From assembly GCF_023155275.1 (NCBI RefSeq), contig NZ_JALMUV010000009.1:1-64000 (forward strand): DNA of 64,000 nucleotides, given 5' to 3'. Source of the DNA: Streptomyces rhizoryzae. GTDB taxonomy: Bacteria; Actinomycetota; Actinomycetes; Streptomycetales; Streptomycetaceae. The notes under the pieces were generated by a model. The model was not told the DNA's origin. It did not search any database and was given only the letters and a program-made list of their open reading frames with translations. The position numbers were made by a program, and so were the translations under genes. Each line of letters opens with the position of its first letter. Within the stretch, counting starts at the first letter, position 1. Of this stretch, positions 54,582-63,772 are shown piece after piece.

Positions 54582-55487
54582 ACCACCCCCGGACCACGCC
54601 CGACCCCGCCCGCACCGTGCGTATCCCTGGCACCACGGCGGAAGCGGCCGCCAGGGGCGGCCGGAACTGCCGCCCGTCACCCTCGACGGCGTCACCGAAA
54701 CGTCCGCCTTCGGCGACGCCATCACCGCCGCGGCCCGGCGCGCGAAGCGGATCCGGTAACGGCGTCCGCCAACGACCGGATGACCCACCCGGCAACGAGC
54801 GCCGCAGGGCGGAGCGCATGAACCCCGCAAGGCCGACGAACGCGCCGCCGGACACCCTTGCGGGCTTCTGAGCGGCCGGGACAGGTCGGCGCCGTGCCTG
54901 GTGGGCCGGACGGGCGCACACGCGCCGCCTCCACGGCCCGCTCCTCGTTGACCGGGCATGCGCCTTCGCAGAACGGTCACCGCACTCGTCATCGCCCTCG
55001 CAGCACGTGGAGTCGGAGTGGTTGCCGCCGTTCCAGCAGCGTCCCCCTCGCGCGTCCTGGAGGAGTCGATCCCCCATGCGGCCCCTGCGTCCCTTCACGA
55101 GGTGGTGGAGGGCGGCGGTCACCTCCGGCAACCTGCGGAGGCCCGCATGTCCGCAGGTCAGAACCGCTCGGGTGAACGTGGCCCAGGGAGGGCCGGGGGC
55201 TCGTCGCGCGCGGGCCGGCCTTGGGAATTGTTGCCGTGTGGCCCCTCGTCGGCGGGACCTTGGGCTCGCCGGGTGGGGCCGTTCAGTGCTGGCGGAGCGC
55301 CTCGGGTTTTTCTAGGTTCGGAGGCGTGGGCGGACGGGCTTCCCCGCTATGCCGCCGCCCACGGGCGGCGGCCCTCCTTCACCCGAGCCGCCGCGCAGTC
55401 CGGCAGTGGCGCCCCTGACCCCCACTGCCGGCCCCGGCGGCCTCCCTTGGGTACGGAGGGAGGCCGCCGGGCACGGTCCCTCTCCCC
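54582..55487. other. Gene-poor region with possible remnants
   Basis: About 900 bases without a supported gene. A frame ending near 54760 (PPVTLDGVTETSAFGDAITA) and one starting at 54958 with a signal-like stretch (RRTVTALVIALAARGVGVVA) look like gene scraps, not intact genes. A hairpin at 55433-55471 closes the region. Confidence 0.5.
55433..55471 (-). terminator. Strong hairpin terminator
   Basis: Perfect 15-bp stem (CCCGGCGGCCTCCCT at 55433-55447 and its complement at 55457-55471) with a 9-base loop, 17 bases beyond the stop of the minus-strand ORF at 55488. Confidence 0.75.
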
Positions 55488-55904
55488 TCAGGCCCGCTGT
55501 TCGGCGGCGCGCCGCCGGGCGGCCTTGGCCCGTTCGTAGGCGCGGTGCGCATCGGCGGCGTCGATCAGCTCGGCGGTGTCCGCGCCGCGTACCCGCTGGG
55601 CCGCGGCGATCTCCCGGCGGAACCGCCGCCGGAAGTCGGGGTCGTCGGCCAGCTTATCGGGGGCCTTGCACCCGCCGGACGGCTGGACGGCTGGACGGCT
55701 GGACGGCGAGCAGTTGGGGGGCTGGGCGGGGGCGGTGGGGGCTGTTTCGCGGTGTGGTCGCCGTTCGAACGGGGGGCGTCCGGGGTCGGTACGTCGCTGC
55801 TTCCGTCCGGCGTCGTGGCCGCCACGGCCGCCCCCGTGCCCCTTCGCACGTCCGGCCGGTGGGGGCCGGGCGTGTCCCGTTGCGCAGCTCATCGTTCTCA
55901 TCAC
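55488..55904 (-). CDS. Hypothetical basic protein
   Basis: At most 138 residues. The C-terminal half (DDPDFRRRFRREIAAAQRVR, DTAELIDAADAHRAYERAKA) has strong coding-type third-position bias and helical character. The N-terminal part is low-complexity, runs over an 8-bp tandem repeat, and the start is uncertain. No family recognised. The terminator right after its stop supports a real gene. Confidence 0.45.
   Translation of the reverse strand: MMRTMSCATGHARPPPAGRAKGHGGGRGGHDAGRKQRRTDPGRPPFERRPHRETAPTAPAQPPNCSPSSRPAVQPSGGCKAPDKLADDPDFRRRFRREIAAAQRVRGADTAELIDAADAHRAYERAKAARRRAAEQRA
55677..55708 (+). repeat. 8-bp tandem repeat (GGCTGGAC)n
   Basis: About four head-to-tail copies of the unit GGCTGGAC inside the hypothetical minus-strand ORF. 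Length polymorphism between strains is likely and would shift or extend that frame. Confidence 0.75.
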
Positions 55905-55936
55905 ACAAGCACATCGCCATTCATCGAGGAGCCTTG

Positions 55937-56509
55937 ATGCGACGAGTTCTGACGGCAGTGGGCATGGCGGCGGCCGCGATGGCCCTGGGGCCGGCGGCCG
56001 GGGCCCACGCCGCCGACGGACCGAAGACCCCCGCCCCGGCCGGGCTGACCGACGTGGACCCGGGCAGCAGCCTGGGGAGCGCGGTGGAGGGGGTCGCGCA
56101 GCAGGCGACCCGGACCGCGGGCGGTGTCGAGGGCAAGGCCGCCGGAGAGGTGGTGCCCGCGGCGGCCAGGGGGCTCGGCGGGGCCGCGGAGAAGGTGACG
56201 CCGCCGGCGGCCGGGGCGGCGGGCGCGGCGGCCGGTTCGGCCGGGGAACTGGTCGGCGGGACCGCGGCGGCGGCGAACGGGGGCGGGGCGCTGCTCGGTG
56301 GCCTGCCCGCGGGTACGCCGCCGGTCAAGGGGCGGGCCGGTGAGCTGCCCGTCAAGGGCCTGACCACGGCCCTGCCCGCCAACGGGCTGTCGACGGAGGC
56401 GCTGCCCGCGAAGGGCCTGGCCACGGGTGCCGCGGCCGGGAAGGGTGCCGGCCTGCTGCCCGCGAAGGGCCTGCCGACGGGGCAGTTGCCGGTCAAGGGC
56501 CTGCTCTGA
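55937..56509 (+). CDS. Secreted Gly/Ala-rich protein with LPxKGL repeats
   Basis: 190 residues. A signal peptide ends near AGAHAADG (about 26). The mature part is first Ala/Gly-rich (AAGAAGAAAGSAGELVGG), then carries repeated units of the form GLP/LPxKGL (ELPVKGLTTALPANGLSTEA, LLPAKGLPTGQLPVKGLL). No Cys, no membrane anchor. Related Streptomyces proteins are often labelled ATP-binding without any motif for it. It may bind the cell wall or a partner through the repeats, which is inference. GAGGAG precedes ATG 55937. Confidence 0.75.
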   Translation: MRRVLTAVGMAAAAMALGPAAGAHAADGPKTPAPAGLTDVDPGSSLGSAVEGVAQQATRTAGGVEGKAAGEVVPAAARGLGGAAEKVTPPAAGAAGAAAGSAGELVGGTAAAANGGGALLGGLPAGTPPVKGRAGELPVKGLTTALPANGLSTEALPAKGLATGAAAGKGAGLLPAKGLPTGQLPVKGLL

Positions 56510-56714
56510 CGCCCGCCGCGTCGGCCGGCGCCCGCTGACGAGGGTCGGCCGGCGTCCCGTCGCGTGCGGGCGCCGCGGCCCCGTTCCGCCCCCGCCTGCT
56601 CGGGGGGTGGGGCGGGGCCGCTCCTGCGAGCGCGGCGCGGGCTGGCCACCGGGCCGGTGCGCCGGGGGCAGTACGCTCGTGGTTTCCCGGGCAGTCGCAC
56701 AAGGGGGCGCCGAG

Positions 56715-57077
56715 GTGCTGAAGCACTACTACCGGCTGGTGTATTGGAAGAGACGGATCGCGCGGGCGCTGGGGCGGCGCCGCGGTCCGGGGGCGGCGGG
56801 CGCCGGAGGGCGCGAGGCGTACCGCGGGGGCGGGCGGGCGCCCGGGCGGGTGCGCCGATTCGCCGTGCGCGTCCGGCCGTTGCTGCTGTTCCTGGTGATG
56901 GTGCTGATCGCGGTGGTGGCGTCGGCGCTGCTGGGGTGGCGGGACGACACCTTCGGCGCGGGGCCGCGGGAGGGCGGGGTGGTGACCGTCCGGCCGGCCG
57001 GTGACGCGGCACGGGGCGGGAGCGTGGCGCCGTGCGCGCCGGGGGACCGGGTGTGCGCGGTGCCGGCGGCCGGCTGA
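56715..57077 (+). CDS. Small single-span membrane protein
   Basis: 120 residues from GTG 56715. An N-terminal basic cytoplasmic part (KHYYRLVYWKRRIARALGRRR) precedes one membrane helix (about 55-75, LLLFLVMVLIAVVASALLGW) and a Gly/Pro-rich outer part with two Cys near the end. No family recognised. A GGGGGCG stretch serves as weak ribosome site. It may be co-transcribed with the secreted repeat protein. Confidence 0.6.
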   Translation: MLKHYYRLVYWKRRIARALGRRRGPGAAGAGGREAYRGGGRAPGRVRRFAVRVRPLLLFLVMVLIAVVASALLGWRDDTFGAGPREGGVVTVRPAGDAARGGSVAPCAPGDRVCAVPAAG

Positions 57078-57125
57078 CGGGGGGCGGGGCCCCGCCCGCG
57101 GTGCGCGGTACGGAGCCCCGCGGGC

Positions 57126-58025
57126 TCAGGCGCCGGCCGCCGGGATGCGGGTGGCGGTCCCGCTGACGTGCGAGCGCGGGTCGCCGGACCGCAGATCGAC
57201 CGTCAGCAGGCCCGGCCGGCCCAGGTCGTGGCCCTGGTGGAGGGTGAGCGAGGCCGGGGCGGTGACCAGGCCGAGGGCGCGGACGTACCCGCCGAAGGCG
57301 GCGGCCGCGGCGCCGGTCGCCGGGTCCTCCACCACCCCGCCGACCGGGAACGGGTTCCGGACGTGGAAGACCGTCTCGTCCTCCCGCCACGCCAGCTGAA
57401 GGGTCGTCAGGTCCAGCCGCCGCATCAGGGCGGCCAGGCGGTCGAAGTCGTAGTCGAGTGCGGCCAGGCGCTCGCGGGTGGCGGCGCCGAGAACCAGGTG
57501 GCGGGCGCCGGCGTAGGCGATGCGGGGCGGCAGCGCCGGGTCGAGGTCGGCGGCCGGCCAGTCCAGGGCGGCCAGCGCCTCGGTGAGGTCGGCCGGGCCG
57601 ATCGCCTCGACGCGCGGCTCGACGCTGGTCAGCGTGGCCCGCAGGACGCCGTCCTGCCGGGTGACGGTGACCGGGACCGGGCCCGCCTGGGTGGCGAACA
57701 CCAGGTCGCCGGGGCCCAGGCGGTCGGCGAGGGCGACCGCGGTGGCGATCGTGGCGTGCCCGCAGAAGGGGACCTCGGCCAGCGGGCTGAAGTACCGGAT
57801 GGTGAACGCCCGGCCGGGCTCGCCCAGCCCCTCGGGGGGCGCGGTGAGGAACGCGGTCTCGGAGTAGCCCAGTTCGGCGGCGATGGCGAGCTGCGCGGTG
57901 TCGTCCAGGCCGCGGGCGTCCAGGACCACACCGGCCGGATTGCCGCCGTGGGGGTCGGCGGAGAACGCGGTGTAGCGGAGGATCTCGGACGTGCGGGCGT
58001 CCCCGGCGGTGGTCTCACGTGTCAT
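57126..58025 (-). CDS. PhzF-family epimerase/isomerase
   Basis: 299 residues. The PhzF fold is clear: N-terminal YTAFSADPHGGNPAGVVLDA, active Glu in LGYSETAFL (about 55), FSPLAEVPFCGHATIATAVA and the second-lobe VEDPATGAAAAAFGGYVRAL. The family catalyses acid/base isomerisation as in phenazine biosynthesis; most members have unknown substrates. It stands alone. ATG 58025 is used. Confidence 0.9.
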   Translation of the reverse strand: MTRETTAGDARTSEILRYTAFSADPHGGNPAGVVLDARGLDDTAQLAIAAELGYSETAFLTAPPEGLGEPGRAFTIRYFSPLAEVPFCGHATIATAVALADRLGPGDLVFATQAGPVPVTVTRQDGVLRATLTSVEPRVEAIGPADLTEALAALDWPAADLDPALPPRIAYAGARHLVLGAATRERLAALDYDFDRLAALMRRLDLTTLQLAWREDETVFHVRNPFPVGGVVEDPATGAAAAAFGGYVRALGLVTAPASLTLHQGHDLGRPGLLTVDLRSGDPRSHVSGTATRIPAAGA

Positions 58026-58077
58026 GGCCGGTGAACCACCGGCCGCCGCCCGGCTATTCCCGGGCGGCGGGGGAGCG

Positions 58078-59013
58078 TCAGCCCCGGCCGATGTACGGCA
58101 TGGCGGTCGCCATCACCGTGGCGAACTGGACGTTGGCCTCCAGCGGGAGCGCGGCCATGTGTACGACCGTACGGGCCACGTCCGCCGCGTCCATCACCGG
58201 TTCCGCCTCGGTCCGGCCGCTGGCCTGGAGGACCCCGGTCTGCATCCGTCCGGTCATCTCGGTGGCGGCGTTGCCGATGTCGATCTGGCCGCAGGCGATC
58301 CGGTACGGACGGCCGTCCAGCGACAGCGACTTGGTCAGCCCGGTCATCGCGTGCTTGGTGGCGGTGTACGCGATGGAGTGCGGCCGCGGCACGTGCGCGG
58401 AGATGGAGCCGTTGTTGATGATCCGGCCGCCCTGCGGGTCCTGCTCCTTCATGGTGCGGAACGCGGCCTGCGCGCACAGGAAGGCGCCGTTGAGGTTGGT
58501 GTCGACCACCGTCCGCCAGTCCTCGTAGGACAGCTCCTCGACGGGGACCGGCGGGCCGAACGTGCCGGCGTTGTTGAAGAGCAGGTCCAGCCGGCCGAAG
58601 CGGTCGCGGACCGCGGCGAAGAGGGCGTCCACCTCGCCGGGGCGGGTGACGTCGGTGGGGACCGGCAGCACCGCGGGGCCCTCGATGCCCGCGTAGCCGA
58701 CCTGGCGGGCGGTCTCCTCCAGGGCCTCGGCGCGCCGGCCGGCCAGCACCACCGTCCAGTGGGCGGCGGCCAGTGCCAGCGCGACCGCCCGTCCGATCCC
58801 GGATCCCGCGCCGGTGACCAACGCCACCTTCCGGCCCGCCGCGCCGTCCTCCCGGGCCTCCTGGGGCGCCGGGGCGGTCCGCGGGGTCCGGCCGCCGCGC
58901 GCGGCGGGCGCCGGCAGCGTCGGCCGGTCCGCGGTCGCCGTCCCGCCCACCTGCCCGGCCCGTGCCACCGGCGCCGCGTCCGCCGTCCCTGCCCGCTCTG
59001 TGTTCTGTGCCAT
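58078..59013 (-). CDS. SDR-family oxidoreductase with disordered N terminus
   Basis: 311 residues. The first 58 residues are Ala/Pro/Thr-rich and probably disordered. The SDR core has [18 protein letters not shown] (about 65), NNAG near 148, catalytic Ser in [12 protein letters not shown] and Tyr/Lys in [11 protein letters not shown]. Similar enzymes reduce or oxidise small alcohols and ketones. The ATG at 59013 is the first in frame; an internal start near the core is possible. It is divergent from the MFS gene. Confidence 0.85.
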   Translation of the reverse strand: MAQNTERAGTADAAPVARAGQVGGTATADRPTLPAPAARGGRTPRTAPAPQEAREDGAAGRKVALVTGAGSGIGRAVALALAAAHWTVVLAGRRAEALEETARQVGYAGIEGPAVLPVPTDVTRPGEVDALFAAVRDRFGRLDLLFNNAGTFGPPVPVEELSYEDWRTVVDTNLNGAFLCAQAAFRTMKEQDPQGGRIINNGSISAHVPRPHSIAYTATKHAMTGLTKSLSLDGRPYRIACGQIDIGNAATEMTGRMQTGVLQASGRTEAEPVMDAADVARTVVHMAALPLEANVQFATVMATAMPYIGRG

Positions 59014-59193
59014 GGCGGCAGCGTAACGGCGTACGGGAGCGAACCCGGCACGCACCGGGCGGGGCGGCCAGCGGCCCCGGGCCGGGCGGCAGTTGGCGGA
59101 CCGGGCGGGCCGCCGGGCGGCGCCCGGACGGGCCGGACGGTGACCGGGGCATGCCACCATGGACGCTGCCATCACCGACCCATGGAGACGCTC

Positions 59194-60525
59194 ATGACAG
59201 AGTCCGGCGCCGCCGCGGAGACCCGGGACGAACCGGGACGGCCCGCCATATCCGGGCGGGCCGCCCCCGCCGCAGCCGCCACCCCCGCCCCGAAGCCTCG
59301 CCGCACCAGCCTCCTGGTCACCCTCGTCCTCGGCGGCCTCACCGCGGTCCCGCCGCTCTCCATGGACATGTACCTGCCGGCCCTGCCGCAGGTCACCGCC
59401 GCCCTGCACAGCCCCGCCGCCACCGTGCAGCTCACCCTCACCACCTGCCTGGCCGGGATGGCCCTGGGCCAGCTGGCGGTGGGCCCGATGAGCGACAAGT
59501 GGGGCCGCCGCCGCCCGCTGCTCACCGGCATGGTGATCTACGTCCTGGCCACCGCCCTGTGCGCGGTCGCCCCGAACACCGAACTCCTCATCGCCTTCCG
59601 GCTGCTCCAGGGCCTGGCGGGCGCGGCCGGCATCGTCATCGCGCGGGCGGTGGTCCGCGACCTGTACGACGGGGTGGCGATGGCCCGGTTCTTCGCCACG
59701 CTGATGCTGATCTCCGGGGTGGCGCCGGTGGTCGCGCCGCTGATCGGCGGCCAGATCCTGCGGATCACCGACTGGCGCGGGGTCTTCGTCGTGCTGACCG
59801 CGGTCGGGCTGCTGCTCACCCTCCTGGTGTGGCGGCGGCTGCACGAGACCCTGCCGCCCGCCCGCCGGCAGCCCGGCGGCCTCGGCCCGGCCCTGCGCAC
59901 CATGCGCGACCTCCTCGCCGACCGGGTCTTCTCCGGCTACCTCCTGGTCGGCGCGTTCGCCTTCGCCGCGCTGTTCGCCTACATCTCCGCCTCACCGTTC
60001 GTCGTCCAGGAGATCTACGGCGCCTCCCCGCAGACCTTCAGCCTGCTCTTCGGGGTCAACTCCGTCGGCCTGGTCCTGGTCGGCCAGGTCAACGGCAAGC
60101 TGCTGGTCGGCCGGGTCGGCCTGGACAAGGTGCTGGGCACCGGCCTGGTGCTGATCGCGCTGGCCGCGGGCGCCCTGCTGCTGATGTCCTCCGGGGCCTT
60201 CGGACGGGTCGGGCTGGTGCCGGTGGCCGCCGGGCTGTTCGTGCTGATGTCCGCGATGGGCCTGGTCATGCCGAGCACCAACACCCTGGCGCTGCTGCGC
60301 ACCCCGCACGCGGCCGGCTCCGCCTCCGCGCTGCTGGGCACCTCCACCTTCCTGCTCGGTGCGGTGGCCTCCCCACTGGTGGGCATCGCGGGCGAGCGGA
60401 CGGCGGTGCCGATGGCCGTCGTCCAGCTGGTGTGCGGCGTTGCGGCGCTGGTGAGCTTCCTCGGACTGTGCCGGCCGTGGCAGCGTAAGGGGGAACGCAC
60501 CGCCGGCGGGAGGACGTCACTCTGA
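59194..60525 (+). CDS. Bcr/CflA-type multidrug MFS exporter
   Basis: 443 residues with 12 membrane helices. Family marks are the helix 1 sequence [20 protein letters not shown], motif [17 protein letters not shown] and the helix 5 motif [14 protein letters not shown]. Exports drugs such as bicyclomycin or chloramphenicol in relatives. ATG 59194 has GGAG six bases upstream; ATG 59182 would contain that site. A Pro/Ala-rich N-terminal tail of 35 residues precedes helix 1. The serine hydrolase follows almost directly. Confidence 0.9.
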   Translation: MTESGAAAETRDEPGRPAISGRAAPAAAATPAPKPRRTSLLVTLVLGGLTAVPPLSMDMYLPALPQVTAALHSPAATVQLTLTTCLAGMALGQLAVGPMSDKWGRRRPLLTGMVIYVLATALCAVAPNTELLIAFRLLQGLAGAAGIVIARAVVRDLYDGVAMARFFATLMLISGVAPVVAPLIGGQILRITDWRGVFVVLTAVGLLLTLLVWRRLHETLPPARRQPGGLGPALRTMRDLLADRVFSGYLLVGAFAFAALFAYISASPFVVQEIYGASPQTFSLLFGVNSVGLVLVGQVNGKLLVGRVGLDKVLGTGLVLIALAAGALLLMSSGAFGRVGLVPVAAGLFVLMSAMGLVMPSTNTLALLRTPHAAGSASALLGTSTFLLGAVASPLVGIAGERTAVPMAVVQLVCGVAALVSFLGLCRPWQRKGERTAGGRTSL

Positions 60526-60539
60526 ACACGACGGGACTC

Positions 60540-61655
60540 GTGCCCGGCACACCGGCCGCGGCGGGCCTGGACCCCGCCTGGATCGGCCGGCTGGTCAGCG
60601 GTGTCCGGGCGCTGCCCGAGGGCCGGGCGCCGTGGTGCGCCGGCGCGGTGGTGCTGGCCGGCCGCGGCCCGGTGGTCGCCGCCGAGGCGGCGGCCGGCTG
60701 GGCGGTCCGCTACCGCGCCTACGACCCCGGGCGCGACCGGGGCGTGGAGCTGCCCCGCGACCGCTGGGAGCCGGTGCGGGTCGGGACCGTCTTCGACCTG
60801 GCCTCGGTCAGCAAGCTGTTCACCGCGCTCGTCGCGGTCCAGCAGGCCGAGCGCGGCCGGCTCGCCCTGGACGGCCCGGTCGGCGCCCACCTGCCCGCCG
60901 TCGCCCCGGGCATCACCGTCCGCGACCTGCTCCGGCACACCTCCGGCCTCGCCCCCGAGCTGCCGTTCCACGCGCACCGCGACCGGGACCGGCAGCTGGC
61001 GCTGCTGTGGGCCGAGGCGGCCGCCCCGACCGGCGGCCCGTACGGCGGGTACCGCTACTCCGACCTGAACCTCATCGTCCTCCAGCTGCTCCTGGAGCGG
61101 CTCACCGGCCGCCGCCTGGACGCCCTGGTGCGCGAGGGGATCACCGGCCCGCTGGGCATGGCCGGCACCGCCTACGGCCCGCTGGTGCCGCAGGGCGTGG
61201 CCGCCACCGAGGACCAGCGGCGGCCGTGGGCCAAGGCGGACCGGGGGATGCTGCGCGGCCGGGTGCACGACGAGAACGCCTGGGCGCTGGGCGGCGTCGC
61301 CGGGCACGCGGGCCTGTTCTCCACCGCCCAGGACCTCGCCGTGCTGTGCCGGACGCTGCTGGACGGCGGCGCGTACGGCGGGGTTCGGATCCTGGCGCCG
61401 GCGTCGGTGGCCGCGCTGCTGGACCCGCCCGGCCTGGGCTTCGCCGTGGACCAGCGCTCCTTCATGGGCGAGCTGGCCGGCCGGGGCGCGGCCGGGCACA
61501 CCGGGTTCACCGGCACCAGCCTGGTCCTGGACCGCGCCACCGACACCTTCCTGGTGCTGCTCGCCAACACCGTCCACCCCCGGCGCCGGGACGGCGGCAG
61601 CGCGCCGCGGGCGGCGGCCGCCACCTGCCTGGCCCGCGCGGTGGCCGCCGCCTGA
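60540..61655 (+). CDS. Class C beta-lactamase-type serine hydrolase
   Basis: 371 residues. The SxxK motif is SVSKLFTA (Ser about 88), the second motif is YSDLNLIVLQ, and the third is HTGFTGTS, as in beta-lactamase/esterase family proteins. No signal peptide, so it is probably a cytosolic esterase or amidase instead of a secreted beta-lactamase. GTG 60540 is used. A CTG at 60522, overlapping the MFS stop and with GGAGG eight bases upstream, is a serious alternative. Confidence 0.85.
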   Translation: MPGTPAAAGLDPAWIGRLVSGVRALPEGRAPWCAGAVVLAGRGPVVAAEAAAGWAVRYRAYDPGRDRGVELPRDRWEPVRVGTVFDLASVSKLFTALVAVQQAERGRLALDGPVGAHLPAVAPGITVRDLLRHTSGLAPELPFHAHRDRDRQLALLWAEAAAPTGGPYGGYRYSDLNLIVLQLLLERLTGRRLDALVREGITGPLGMAGTAYGPLVPQGVAATEDQRRPWAKADRGMLRGRVHDENAWALGGVAGHAGLFSTAQDLAVLCRTLLDGGAYGGVRILAPASVAALLDPPGLGFAVDQRSFMGELAGRGAAGHTGFTGTSLVLDRATDTFLVLLANTVHPRRRDGGSAPRAAAATCLARAVAAA

Positions 61656-61699
61656 CCGCCCGGCCCGGCCCCGCCCGGGACCCCCGTAAACTTTCCGGA

Positions 61700-62653
61700 A
61701 TGCACGACGAACTGCGCGCCGCCCTGGCGGGCCTGCTCGACGGCCTGCCGCCCAAGCAGGCCGCGCAGGCCGTCGAGCGGCTGATCGCCAACTACCGGGG
61801 CCGCACGCCCACCGACGCGCCCGTCCTCCGCGACCGCGGCGACGTCGCCGCGTACGCCGCCTACCGGATGCCGGCCACCTTCGAGGCGGTACGGGCCGCG
61901 CTGGCCGCGTTCGCCGCCCGGGTGCCCGACTGGTCCCCGGCCACCCACCTGGACATCGGCGGCGGCACCGGCGCGGCCACCTGGGCCACCGCCGCCATCT
62001 GGGACGGTCCGCGCAGCACCGTCCTGGACTGGGCGCAGCCCGCCCTCGACCTCGGCCGCGAACTGGCCGCCCGCGCCCTGCCGGACACCGTCTGGCGCCG
62101 CCAGGCCATCGGCGCGGACCTCACCGTCCCCGACGGCACCGACCTGGTCACCGTCTCCTACGTGCTCGGCGAGCTGCGGGCCGAGGACCGCCGCGCGGTG
62201 GTCGCCGCCGCGGGCGCCGCCGAGTCCGTCGTCCTGATCGAGCCGGGCACCCCCGAGGGCTACCTGCGGATCCGCGAGGCGCGCGAGCAGCTGGCCGCGG
62301 CCGGGCTGCGGATCGCCGCCCCGTGCCCGCACGGCGGTGCCTGCCCGCTCGTCCCGGGCGAGGACTGGTGCCACTTCTCCGCCCGGGTCAGCCGCTCCTC
62401 GCTGCACCGCCAGGTCAAGGGCGGCTCGCTGGCGTACGAGGACGAGAAGTTCAGCTACGTCGCGGCCACCCGCCTGCCGGCCGCACCGGCCGCCGCCCGG
62501 GTCGTCCGCAAACCGCAGATCCGCAAGGGCCAGGTGCTGCTGGACCTGTGCACCGCCGACGAGGCGCTGCGGCGCGAGACCGTCACCAAGCGGCACGGCG
62601 CGGCCTACCGCGCGGCCCGCGACGCGGCCTGGGGCGACGCCTGGCCGCACTGA
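61700..62653 (+). CDS. Rsm22-family ribosome-associated methyltransferase-like protein
   Basis: 317 residues. SAM-like motif HLDIGGGTGAATWA (about 88-101), followed by VSYVLGELRAEDRRA. The family cysteine set is present: CPHGGACPLV and WCHFSARV, with YEDEKFSYVAATR. Rsm22/METTL17 relatives bind an Fe-S cluster and help assemble the small ribosomal subunit. The exact bacterial role is unknown. ATG 61700 with TTCCGGA upstream. Stands alone or follows the serine hydrolase. Confidence 0.88.
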   Translation: MHDELRAALAGLLDGLPPKQAAQAVERLIANYRGRTPTDAPVLRDRGDVAAYAAYRMPATFEAVRAALAAFAARVPDWSPATHLDIGGGTGAATWATAAIWDGPRSTVLDWAQPALDLGRELAARALPDTVWRRQAIGADLTVPDGTDLVTVSYVLGELRAEDRRAVVAAAGAAESVVLIEPGTPEGYLRIREAREQLAAAGLRIAAPCPHGGACPLVPGEDWCHFSARVSRSSLHRQVKGGSLAYEDEKFSYVAATRLPAAPAAARVVRKPQIRKGQVLLDLCTADEALRRETVTKRHGAAYRAARDAAWGDAWPH

Positions 62654-62685
62654 GGCCGGCGGCCCGGCACCGGGCCGCCCGCACC

Positions 62686-62865
62686 TCAGGCGCCGCGGGT
62701 CCGCTCCCGCATCCGGCGCAGCAGTTCCCGGCGCTGCTCCTGGGGGTCGCCGGACTCCGGCGCGCCCCGGCCGCGGCCGTTCGCGCCGCCGCGCAGCGCG
62801 CCCCGCGACAGCGTGCTCCGGGTGCCGCCGACGCCCAGCATGCCGCCCGCGTTTCCCTTGCTCAT
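62686..62865 (-). CDS. DUF6243-family small protein
   Basis: 59 residues starting MSKGNAGGMLGVGGTRSTLS, then RGALRGG, and ending in a helical, charged QEQRRELLRRMRERTRGA. I recognise the MLGVGGxRxTLSR pattern of the Streptomyces DUF6243 family. Function unknown. GGGAGGTCCC is upstream of ATG 62865. It is divergent from the TetR gene at 63033, and the operators between are shared. Confidence 0.8.
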   Translation of the reverse strand: MSKGNAGGMLGVGGTRSTLSRGALRGGANGRGRGAPESGDPQEQRRELLRRMRERTRGA

Positions 62866-62936
62866 GGGACCTCCCTCGCTCCTGGACCACGGGGCGGGGC
62901 GCGGCCCTTGCGGGGACCGCGGCCCACCACCCCTCC

Positions 62937-63009
62937 GCGAGACGAACCGTCTCGCTCACGCCGTCATCCTGACCCAAGACGATCCGTCTCGTCAAGACGA
63001 TACGTCTCG
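62937..63009. promoter_or_regulatory. Triple TetR operators (AGACGAnCCGTCT)
   Basis: Three inverted repeats: GCGAGACGAACCGTCTCGC (62937-62955), AAGACGATCCGTCTCG (62976-62991) and AAGACGATACGTCTCG (62994-63009). All share AGACGA-n-CGTCT. They fill the gap between DUF6243 and the TetR gene. Confidence 0.8.
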
Positions 63010-63032
63010 CCTTTGCCGCCTAAACTCCTCCC

Positions 63033-63632
63033 ATGGCCAACAAGACAGCCCCCGACGCCTCCCGCCGCAGCGAACGCTCCCGGCGCGCGATCTTCGACGC
63101 CGCGCTCGCCCTCGTCGGCGAGGTCGGCTACGAGAAGCTGACCATCGAAGGCATCGCCGCCCGCGCCGGCGTCGGCAAGCAGACCATCTACCGCTGGTGG
63201 CCCTCCAAGGCCGCGGTCCTCCTCGATGCCTTCACCGCCGACGCGGAACCGGACTACGAGCAGGGGCTCCCCGACACCGGCGACCTCGCCGCCGACCTCA
63301 AGACGGTCCTGCACGCCACCGCCGACGAGTTCAACGACGCGACCTGGCAGGCCCCCTATCGCGCCCTGGCCGTGGCCGGGGCCAACGACGAGGAGCTCTC
63401 CCGCACCTTCGTCGGCCGCCTCCTGGAGCCGGGCATCCGCGTCTACGAGGACCGGCTGCGGGCCGCCCAGGAGGCGGGCCAGGTGGACCCCGGCGCCGAC
63501 GTCCGGATCGCCGCCGAGATGCTGCTGAGTCCCTTCTCACAGCGCTGGCTGATGCGCACCGGCGAACTGACCCGCGAGTTCGTCGACACCCTCGTCGACC
63601 AGGTACTCGGCGGACTGCGCCCGCGCGCCTGA
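63033..63632 (+). CDS. TetR-family repressor
   Basis: 199 residues. Helix-turn-helix at about 14-58: RRAIFDAALALVGEVGYEKL then IAARAGVGKQTIYRWWPSKA, with the IYRWWPSK variant of a common TetR subgroup. The C-terminal domain (TetR_C_33-like) has FNDATWQAPYRALAVAGAND. It probably represses itself and the divergent DUF6243 gene through the three operators just upstream. ATG 63033. Confidence 0.9.
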   Translation: MANKTAPDASRRSERSRRAIFDAALALVGEVGYEKLTIEGIAARAGVGKQTIYRWWPSKAAVLLDAFTADAEPDYEQGLPDTGDLAADLKTVLHATADEFNDATWQAPYRALAVAGANDEELSRTFVGRLLEPGIRVYEDRLRAAQEAGQVDPGADVRIAAEMLLSPFSQRWLMRTGELTREFVDTLVDQVLGGLRPRA

Positions 63633-63772
63633 GCCGGCGGCCGCCGGGCGGCGATGGCGTGAAATGCCCCGTTCGCCCCTGGCGTGTTCACCCCGGATCC
63701 GCACACCGGTCACCTGGCGACCGGGATGGTGGCAGCATTGACCCCAGACCACCGCTCGAAGTGAGGGGATTG

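Noticed and set aside
54958..55539. Plus-strand frame of 193 codons with a signal-like start
   Set aside because: After the first 30 residues the sequence is low-complexity without conserved features, and it overlaps a terminator hairpin. It may be a gene scrap.
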